NCBI GenBank assembly: GCA_021401465.1
Contig: JADDMT010000005.1
Location: 310,001 to 374,000 of the forward strand
From: Teratosphaeria epicoccoides
Taxonomy: Eukaryota; Ascomycota; Dothideomycetes; Mycosphaerellales; Teratosphaeriaceae
DNA length: 64,000 nt
Direction of reading: 5' to 3'
Under the pieces are notes generated by a model, which searched no databases, had not been told where the DNA came from, and saw only the letters and a list, made by a program, of their open reading frames with translations. Positions within the stretch are counted from its first letter, which is position 1; every line of letters begins with the position of its first letter. This document shows positions 1-7,808 of this stretch, piece by piece. Made by a program: the position numbers and the translations under genes.

Positions 1-378
1 AGTGCACAGCTCGATTCCCTTGAGGTCCCAGATGATGCCGCTGTAGGTATACCTATGAGGGGGAATTGTCAGCCTCCTTGTCCGCGCGCTCAAATCGAAG
101 CTGGAAGTCACGGACCAAGCTAGCAGTCCCATTCTGCTTCCAAGTTGTACATTGTCGACTTGACAGGCGCTCAGTGTGAAGACTCGCTCGCCAGTGTAGT
201 CCATATTAGAGCCATACTCGAACACCGTCGTGAGCGCAACAGTCGTGCCAACAAAGCAGACCCAGACTGCCAGGCACAGGAAGTCTTCCGTTGTCAGATT
301 AATGGTGCCGACCTCGCGGCTCCTGATCGTCAAGCGCAGTACCGTTACGATTGTACTGTTGATCAACCAGTCAGCCAT
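1..378 (-). CDS. Partial integral-membrane protein ORF (PTH11/rhodopsin-like?), cut by left edge
   Basis: An open frame starts at an ATG at 378 and runs leftward off the window without a stop, so only the N-terminal part is visible. The start reads MADWLINSTIVTVLRL. It is followed by a polar loop containing TTEDFLCLAVWVCFVGTTVAL, an acidic 'DD-like' position before a hydrophobic helix. This layout (helix ending in LR, short loop with D/E-D, helix, then EYG) resembles fungal PTH11-type/rhodopsin-domain membrane proteins. An intron may begin after about residue 83 (GTACAA near 131). The family call is inference from pattern only, and a chance ORF cannot be excluded. Confidence 0.35.
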   Translation of the reverse strand, partial: MADWLINSTIVTVLRLTIRSREVGTINLTTEDFLCLAVWVCFVGTTVALTTVFEYGSNMDYTGERVFTLSACQVDNVQLGSRMGLLAWSVTSSFDLSARTRRLTIPPHRYTYSGIIWDLKGIELCT

Positions 379-990
379 TCCCTCCTGTCGGTATGATACA
401 GTAGTCCAATACACCCAGTGAAGAACCAAGTCCATAGCTCTGGTTGATATAACGGATCATCGTAGTATCTTGTGCTTGCACAAGCCATCTTGTCTGCCCG
501 CCAAAGCTCGCAGATACGATATAGTCGGAGTATACATATGCTACAGATTGTCGACAAGTGAGATACGGGGTGCGTCTCTTCTGTACCTTCAAAGAGGTGT
601 CCTTACGTGCGTGGAAGCTACTTCAAATATTCCTAGTGGCTTTTCGGGCGCTAGGAATGTCCAGTGACCACTTTGAGCAGGGATGAAAATGAAGCTCCAT
701 GCCATGATACATGGGAAATTTCTGTACTCGCATTCACACAAGCTTCTTCCATACAAGGCTCCATGTGTTGGTGCTTTCCCAGCGGGCCAGCGAACCTTGC
801 CCCTCAAACGCGTCAACCAGGTCAATTTTCTCCTCGAGACTTGTCCCGACTGGGTCATGCGCGGAAGCAAAGCTCGGGTTAGTCGACGACTACGCGCAGG
901 TCGCTGGTCGGCGTAGAGCAGTACTTTGGCCAGTTAGGTTCAGTCTGACCCGGACGACGGCAGCATGCGTGTCCGTCATCGCCTACCAGC
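379..990. other. Intergenic, no gene seen
   Basis: Only short overlapping ORFs without recognisable domains occur on either strand. This is the 5' side of the partial left-edge ORF and the 3' side of POL4. No RNA gene or repeat was seen. Confidence 0.5.
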
Positions 991-3171
991 TCAACCGGTG
1001 CATCTTTCCCATGGCTCTACATACTCCAAGCCAAATCCTTCAAACACTCTTTTCTCAGCCTCTTCCAACGTCTTTGCTTTACCCTTTCCGAACCCGCCTT
1101 TGTAGTCATAGAAGCCATCGAGATCTATGACCTTTCCCTTTGCTCGGTCCCTGACTCCACTTGAATCAAACTTCCAGCCCTTGAGGGTCTTGGCATACCT
1201 ACGAAGGTCCCGCTCGAATGTTGTGCCGCCGCTCCAGCCGATCACTGCACAGCCTGCAGTACGCCAAGGTGAAATGATGATGTCAACTCGCCGATGAATG
1301 TTCTTGTTCTTGGCCTTTGAATTGGCGGCTAGATCTGCTGCCTTGTTGGGCCAGTGTGGATCTTGCCAGACCACCAAAGCTTTGTCTAGAGTGTCGAAGC
1401 CGCCATGGCTTCCTGATGGGCCTTCGCGGCTGCGATATGGTAGAGTCTCCTGGTTGCGCTTTGAATTGTTGAGGGACAAGAGGAGTGTGTGAGTAATCCA
1501 GCATTCGTCTTCAAGCGATGCAATGATGTCGTTGATGATATTCAGTGTTTGACTCTCGTCCGGATGCGACACAATGATGTCAACGTCACCGCATGTCGCT
1601 TTACCTCGCCGGTATCCACCAACGAGTATTGTTTGCACGCCCTCGTCGCGAACTTTGACAGCATGGCGGCGGATGATCTGACCGATCTTTTCGACCTCTG
1701 CACGTGGTATGGGATCCAAGAACTCGTCGTAGTACTTAATGCCAATCTGCTGCACACGACTTAGAGTCGACCAGCCAAACTCGACAATATCATCAAGTTC
1801 TTTCCAACCTCGATCGAAATAGAACTCGCGCGCTGTCGTAGCACCTACACCCCAGATCTCGTAGAACAATCGCAGAATCTTCATCTCATCATCATTCTCA
1901 AGATCTTTGACTAGCTGGATCTTTCCGGTATTTGCGAGCTCAACATAAAGGTTTGCAGTCTTCGCGTCGCAACCAGGAAGAGCCAGGATCTCCCGCGGCG
2001 TGCTCAACTTGTACGGGTAAGCTGCCAGTGAAGCGATGCTGGTGGAGTAGGCCCTCACGCCTATCTCATCCGCGGTGAGCGTCCGAGCAAGCCTGATTTT
2101 CTTGAGCAGGTCGATGAATTTGTCATTCGGGGAATTCATGGGGGTGCGTCGTTGACAGGCGTACTTCACACCTTTCTTGACCCACCCTGGCATCTCTGGG
2201 GCATCGCTCAATTGGCCCTGATCGTGTTCAGTGGTTGTCTGCTGCAGAAGATGCGCATACTTGGGATTTGAGCCGTGGCCAGCAGCCCAAGGCACATCCT
2301 TCGAAACTGCCTGGTGGCGATCAAAGCCACGCCTTCCAAAATGATCTCTCGACTTTGGCCCGTTCTCAGCATCTTCCTTGGCCCGTTCCAGTACATCTTT
2401 GGACTGCCATGCAAGACGTGATTCGAAGGTTTGGGCCCTGTTCTTCGTCGTTACGGGCTTCGCCGCTTGCGCAGGCACTGATTTCGTATGGTTCGTTCTT
2501 GAAGGCTGCTCAATGCGTCGGCAACGATGGACCGTGTAGAAGTCTGTGGGTAGAAGTTTGCCGGCTTGGCGAGAATCTTCAAACCAGGCGACCCTGACAG
2601 CTACGATAGTATCATCTTGTGTAGAAGCAGGAAAATCAGGCGAGGAAGGACGAGCACTTCTCGGAGAAATACTACTGCGCGCGGCAGAGTCAGGCTCAGG
2701 CTTGTCGCGAGCATCAACTTCAGCCTCCTCCTCGGTGCTTTCATCGTCGATCACAATGGCCTGTTTGTGACTTTTGCCGACCTCCTTCGCCCCAGTTTCT
2801 CTCGTACCCAACTTGCGCCTTTTGGCAAACGACTCCTCGAAGTCTTCCTGATATTTACTGTCCTTCGGCAATGATTTGATCTCTTCAGTCCACATCCCCT
2901 TCGCGCGCAGATCAAAGGCAATGCGCCGTGGCTTCTCGACTTTCGTCAGGACAATTTTGGCCTCGGTAACATCATACGTCAAGTTTGCACTGGCTTCGAC
3001 CAGTTCCTCTTCCAGCTCGTGTAGCTCTTCGGTATCAATATGTGTAGCTGACAGGAATATTGGCGGCAAACGGCTAAGGTCTAGCTTCTCATCTGTGTGA
3101 GATGGCGAGTCCTGTAAGGTTTGCGGTGATCCCGCTTCATCTTCGCTGACGGCCGTACTGACCTGTGGCAT
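991..3171 (-). CDS. POL4: DNA polymerase family X (Pol4/lambda type)
   Basis: A single-exon gene of 726 residues. The frame is open slightly further, but only from a TTG; the first ATG is at 3171. The N-terminus (about residues 35-205) looks like a BRCT domain, including the VAWFEDSRQAGKLLP strand. A helix-hairpin-helix 8-kDa domain follows from about 350, with ALPGCDAKTAN and IWGVGATTAREFY. The palm has GGYRRGKATCGDVDIIV at about 520, carrying the two metal-binding Asp, and RRVDIII at about 626, carrying the third. A C-terminal thumb holds the GWSGG motif, the dNTP-binding region. The family fills gaps in non-homologous end joining and base-excision repair in the nucleus. It is divergent from MTG1, with 320 bp between the starts. 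All catalytic residues are present. Confidence 0.93.
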   Translation of the reverse strand: MPQVSTAVSEDEAGSPQTLQDSPSHTDEKLDLSRLPPIFLSATHIDTEELHELEEELVEASANLTYDVTEAKIVLTKVEKPRRIAFDLRAKGMWTEEIKSLPKDSKYQEDFEESFAKRRKLGTRETGAKEVGKSHKQAIVIDDESTEEEAEVDARDKPEPDSAARSSISPRSARPSSPDFPASTQDDTIVAVRVAWFEDSRQAGKLLPTDFYTVHRCRRIEQPSRTNHTKSVPAQAAKPVTTKNRAQTFESRLAWQSKDVLERAKEDAENGPKSRDHFGRRGFDRHQAVSKDVPWAAGHGSNPKYAHLLQQTTTEHDQGQLSDAPEMPGWVKKGVKYACQRRTPMNSPNDKFIDLLKKIRLARTLTADEIGVRAYSTSIASLAAYPYKLSTPREILALPGCDAKTANLYVELANTGKIQLVKDLENDDEMKILRLFYEIWGVGATTAREFYFDRGWKELDDIVEFGWSTLSRVQQIGIKYYDEFLDPIPRAEVEKIGQIIRRHAVKVRDEGVQTILVGGYRRGKATCGDVDIIVSHPDESQTLNIINDIIASLEDECWITHTLLLSLNNSKRNQETLPYRSREGPSGSHGGFDTLDKALVVWQDPHWPNKAADLAANSKAKNKNIHRRVDIIISPWRTAGCAVIGWSGGTTFERDLRRYAKTLKGWKFDSSGVRDRAKGKVIDLDGFYDYKGGFGKGKAKTLEEAEKRVFEGFGLEYVEPWERCTG

Positions 3172-3491
3172 TGTTTCCAAGATGTAAATTGATGTCGATT
3201 ATCCGGTGCGTAATATCAATATGCTGTTTGTTCCAAGAGATGCAAGTGTATGTGGAGCACGTCATTGTCGCAGTCAGGTTTTCTCCTTCGCTTCGCTTCA
3301 GATGCTGTGAATGTTGGACAAGGAGCGCACATGATTATGTTGAGTCGCCAACGCTACGTGACCATGAGCATCCTTTCGGTTTGTTGAAGGCCGAGGATGG
3401 TGTAACCTGGGGAACGTCATGGAGTAAGCTCGGGCATTACAGTCATCATCTTTGAGGTAGTCTGATAGTTCATTAAATCATAACTCCAACG

Positions 3492-4574
3492 ATGGCTGCA
3501 TTCGTCCCACGGACCGCTTTCCCGACCCTGGACTCACTGCCCAAGTCTTACTATCTCGGTCATCATGCCGCTGGGCTATCGAAGATGAAGACGATGCTAT
3601 CCCAGATAGACCTGGTGATAGAATGTAGAGATTATCGCATACCTCTAACCAGTCGGAATCCAATGTTCGAGCAGAGTCTGGGCGGGAAGCAGCGGATGGT
3701 GGTCTATACAAAAATGGACCTGGGCGCCGACGCTTCCAAGGAAGAGGTGCAGAAGGTAGGACATAAAGAGATATGGTCGTAGGAAAGCATGCTGAGGTAA
3801 GTGTAGAGACATGCTTTGCTCAAGCAATCCCACGCGCCCTGTCCTGTCCTCTTCTCAGACCACAAGGCATCAAAAAATGTTCGACAAGTGCTGTCCGCTA
3901 TTCGGCATTCAGCTACTCGAGCTGGCAGCCTGGCAGGCTCTCATCTCATGATAGTTGGTATGCCGAATGTAGGCAAGTCTTCTCTGCTCAATGCACTTCG
4001 CCGCGAGGGCGTAAAAAAAGGCAAAGTTGCGCACACAGGGGCTCAGCCTGGTGTCACGCGCAAGATTGGCACAAGTGTCAAGATTATTGAAGGCGAAGAA
4101 AGCGGTGGTAGTATTTACTTACTTGACACGCCTGGAGTATTCATACCATATATTCCAGATGCGGACTCTATGCTCAAGCTTGCACTGTGTGGAAGTGTCA
4201 AAGACACAATCATCTCACCCACGACTCTCGCAGACTATCTGCTCTTCCACGTGAATCTGCATCAGCCATCACTGTACAGCTCCTATCATGAGCCTACAAA
4301 TGAAATACTTCGGCTGCTGGCCGCTATTGCGCAAAAAACTGGAAGGCTGATGAGGGGTGGCAAGCCGGATCTGGAGAGCACGGCGTTGTGGATGATTCAA
4401 AGATGGCGGCAAGGCCATACTGGCAGATTCATGCTGGATGATGTCAGTGAGTTGGCGGTTGAGGCGTGGCAGGAGAATTGGAACGGGCAGGCGAAGAGTT
4501 TCAATCAGATGAGGAAGGCCAGTAAGGAGGTGCAGAGAGAGAGGGCTCGGGCGAGGAGGCGTGCTTCCGAATGA
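3492..4574 (+). CDS. MTG1: Mitochondrial ribosome-assembly GTPase, circularly permuted (YlqF/MTG1)
   Basis: Two exons, 3492-3755 and 3807-4574, joined by a 51-nt phase-0 intron (GTAGGA..GTGTAG), give 343 residues. GTPase motifs occur in permuted order: G4 TKMD at residues 73-76, then the P-loop GMPNVGKSS at 139-147, then G3 LLDTPG at 193-198. This order is diagnostic of the YlqF/YawG class. The ADYLLFH and RWRQG segments in the C-terminal half also fit MTG1. The family acts on the matrix side of the mitochondrial inner membrane in large-subunit ribosome maturation. The intron matters: without it the first frame stops at 3780 just after the G4 motif. The tail is rich in Arg and Ala. It is close to the family's usual length. 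Confidence 0.93.
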
Positions 4575-4801
4575 AGCACTTCGAGTGTCATATGAATGCC
4601 AAGACGCCTCGCCGCCAGCCACAACGCTCACAGCTTATTCTCCACCTCACTTTTCGCAGGGCGATGCTTGCACCTGGAGGTTCCAGTAGAAGACTCGTCC
4701 TACACCAGCTGATCTGCACATCATCCAGCCACGGCACCGCTTTTAACGCTAGATAGTGCATCATGAGGTACTTCCCGCCAATTGATTCCCCAGTGCCCTG
4801 A

Positions 4802-5326
4802 TTTTGGTGCCATGCGCATTTCGACACTATCTCGAAAGTCACGGTCGGCCTGGGCGACAGCCAGAAGACGTTTGAAGCACAGAAAGGCGTCTTGTGCTCC
4901 TACTCAGGCTGTTTTGAGGGCGCACTTGAAGGCGAATTCTCCGGGGCGCAGGAAAGCCACTGCACGCTACCGACTGAGATCCTCGAGCGAATCTAGTCCT
5001 GGATCTGCACTCGTCGGCTACCGGAGCCCAATCCGAAAGTCCTCGAGACATATCTCAAGATGTGAGCCTTTGGTGATGCCCACAATTTCCCGCTCCTTCA
5101 GAACGAGGTTGCTACCTTGTTCAGAGATACAGCCGGCAATTACTGGAGCATGCCGTCAAGATATATACGGCTGCCTTGTGACTATACTCTCGAAGAAGAT
5201 GCATAAGGGCTCCGGCATCTTGCTGTGGAGATGATCGTGAAGACCTGCAATGCGAACAAGCTGGACGACGCACTGGAGGAATTTTGGCCCGGGGAGGCCT
5301 TGCTTGACCTGGCTTGTCTGGCGTAG
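4802..5326 (+). pseudogene. Decayed BTB/POZ-domain gene
   Basis: One reading frame (4802-5326) aligns by eye with a BTB/POZ domain: VTVGLGDSQKTFEAQKGVL, then CSYSGCFEGALEGEFSGAQ, then WICTRRLPEP, then AFGDAHNFPLLQNEVA. It is interrupted by three in-frame stops: TAG at 4994, TGA at 5063 and TAA at 5204. No start codon is present in frame. The intact BTB gene at 23358 contains the matching stretch WVFADAHHVPLLQNHAA, so both belong to one family. Each stop could come from a C-to-T or G-to-A change (CAG to TAG, TGG to TGA, CAA to TAA). BTB proteins of this type are expanded in Dothideomycetes and mostly uncharacterised. Confidence 0.8.
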
Positions 5327-6369
5327 TGCACTAATACGAAGCGTGCAACAGCATCTGACCTGGTTGCATAGAACATGTGTTAGTACCAGGTTGCCAGGTG
5401 CGCTAAATGAGCTGTCTTGGCTCCACATTGGTTACAAGGAGAGGAGGCACATAGCGCAAATATCTGGCTGCTCTGGCTCTCTTGTCTGCTCCAAGACATA
5501 AGCTGCACGTTGGCGGTCCCCGTACTGGACAACAGAAGTACGAGACTACATTGAATTGGGCGAGAGGCGGTTGATGATCAGATGTTTGAAGAAGTTTGAA
5601 GAAGCCGCGGGGCTCAATTGCTGAGACTTGCACACTGACCAGCCAACTGCATTTGCTCTTTCTCAACGTGCGGTCGTACAATTTTGTGGCATGATAGACT
5701 CTTTGATGTGGCGATTCGTGTGCATCGTCCCTACTGTTCCATTGCTGCATGCCTGAGGCGCGCAATTTCATATGTGGAGATGGATGCAACCTTGTCACAA
5801 TGCTTCCAGACTGCGGCTCTTGTCCCTTGTCTTGTGGAAGCTGTGGACAAGCCTACCGTCGCTCTTTTATCGCCAAATTGAATCAAGCTCATTTTTGATT
5901 GCGTTTCCTTGCCGCAATTACAGGATAGGTAAGCTCTATCGCTGCCGAGCCCCCGGACGTCACTGGGATTCAGGTAGAAGCGTGCGCAAGCGCGGCAAGG
6001 CCTGCCAGCGGGAGAACAGACGCCGTAAAGCTCGCGACACAGTGTGTGTGTCAGGAACGGGACACGAGAACAGAGGCCAGCAACACAGGGATTACGCGAT
6101 CTAGCCCTCTCCTCAGTTGAGTGGTATTCCAGCCCTTCCAAACGTGCCACTTCTGGCATCAGGCCTGCACGCATGTACTGAGCTTCAGTGCAGTCCGAGC
6201 CGAACGCCCACCGTGGCATTCGTTACTGCCCAATAACTTCACTCACCACCGTCCCCTTGCCAGCCACCGATTACACTTTTCCACAACACCACGAACATAC
6301 GAGAGCAGCGACAAAATAGCGAGGTGCGAGAGTGCGATCTTGTGGAAGAGCATACAAAGCGGTACAACA
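5327..6369. other. Intergenic; CDC42 upstream region
   Basis: No coding signal was found. A 162-residue minus-strand ORF (5731-6219) is Cys/Arg-rich with no domain and is judged chance. The segment before 6370 presumably holds the CDC42 promoter and leader. Confidence 0.5.
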
Positions 6370-7337
6370 ATGGTTGTGGCAACAATAAAGTAAGCCTGAC
6401 TCAAGGACATCCCGAGGGCGCGTGTTATCTATTTCCAGTGCCAAATGCTCGGCGGCACTGGTAGAGTCGGCGAAAGAGGTGGCATCGGCGCGGGTCTGGG
6501 CCAACACCGCTCGCGGATCGCAACGGACCAAACACTCAGGCAACATACGCTCGACTTCACTTCCTCCCAGACGCTCGTTATATAACTATCAAGGCGAAGT
6601 GGGAGTTGCGAGGCGTATGGAGTAGCAATAGCTGACCACTCGGTGCAGATGTGTTGTTGTCGGTGATGGTGCCGTCGGAAAGACATGCCTTTTAATCAGC
6701 TACACGACCAACAAGTTCCCTTCGGAATACGTGCCAACCGTCTTTGACAACTATGCAGTGACGGTCATGTGAGCAGTCGGTCCAAGAGATATTTTGTCAG
6801 AGATGTGTTGACTTGGGTTCTCGACAGGATTGGCGATGAGCCGTACACCTTAGGTCTCTTCGACACAGCCGGGCAAGAAGATTACGACCGTTTAAGACCG
6901 CTTTCTTATCCTCAGACTGACGTTTTCCTTGTGTGCTTCTCGGTCACATCACCAGCATCATTCGAGAACGTCCGAGAAAAGTGGTTTCCCGAGGTGCACC
7001 ATCATTGCCCTGGTGTGCCTTGTCTCATAGTCGGCACACAGACGGATTTGCGGGATGATCCACAGGTGCGGGAGAAGCTGGCAAAGCAGAAAATGCAGCC
7101 TGTGCGAAAGGAAGACGGCGAGCGGATGGCGAAGGAATTGGGCGCGGTCAAGTACGTCGAGTGCTCAGCGTTGACGCAATTCAAACTCAAGGATGTTTTT
7201 GACGAGGCAATTGTCGCCGCGTTGGAGCCGCCAGTCACCAAAAGCGGCAAGAAGAGTAAGTTGGTATTCCAGGCAACTGATTACAAGCATTGCTGACAGC
7301 AAGGGCAGAGAAGGGCAAGAGTTGCGTTGTGCTATAG
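6370..7337 (+). CDS. CDC42: Rho-family GTPase Cdc42
   Basis: Four exons, 6370-6389, 6649-6768, 6828-7255 and 7309-7337, give 198 residues. The start MVVATIK and nearly the whole G domain match fungal Cdc42: P-loop GDGAVGKT, effector loop YVPTVFDNYAVTVM, switch II DTAGQEDYDRLRPLSYPQ, specificity motif TQTDL, and SALT. The last exon supplies a polybasic stretch and the prenylation box CVVL. The CVVL box suggests geranylgeranylation. Cdc42 controls polarity and septation at the plasma membrane. The first intron (259 nt) lies after only 20 coding bases; its 3' side has CTGAC and a CAG. The last intron has two possible acceptors 9 nt apart (7299 and 7308). The downstream one is better spaced from the CTGAC branch point and gives the basic tail. 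Confidence 0.96.
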
Positions 7338-7808
7338 ATGGAGGATCCCGTGTCAGGCAACGCGAGTTGAACAGCATGGGCGCGCGGCGTTTTCGGCGGG
7401 CTCTAGAGGTGGACACGCTCGCCCTGGTCACACAGTCCATAACTCCCTTTTGTGCATTCTGAATATGAGCGGCAGCATTCAGCTCAGCGCCTTCATATTC
7501 GCGTCAATTGGACATTGCCTCAGCTGCTGGTTGACATGGGGACGACAACTGCTGCTAATGACATCACGTTCCTGCCTCTTTCGGAACACTGCTTAAGCGT
7601 GCAGCTCTCGCTTTGTTGACGTTCGCAAACTGTGCTTCGCGTTCTCACGCGAGCCACAGGCTTACACGGGCAGCAATCAATTGAAGCTCTATTGTCGCGG
7701 CGTGTCTTGCCTATTGGTTGTGTAAGTATTCTCAGTTCTCATTGTCAGCCCGCAATCAGGAAAGCTGCTTGACAGAAAAGTTTCATTCAGGAGAACACGA
7801 CATACACA
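7338..7808. other. Intergenic
   Basis: About 470 bp between the CDC42 stop and the next start. Nothing with a coding or RNA signature was seen. Confidence 0.5.

Noticed and set aside
5731..6219. 162-codon minus-strand ORF before CDC42
   Set aside because: No recognisable domain, Cys/Arg-rich, starts and ends in promoter-like sequence.
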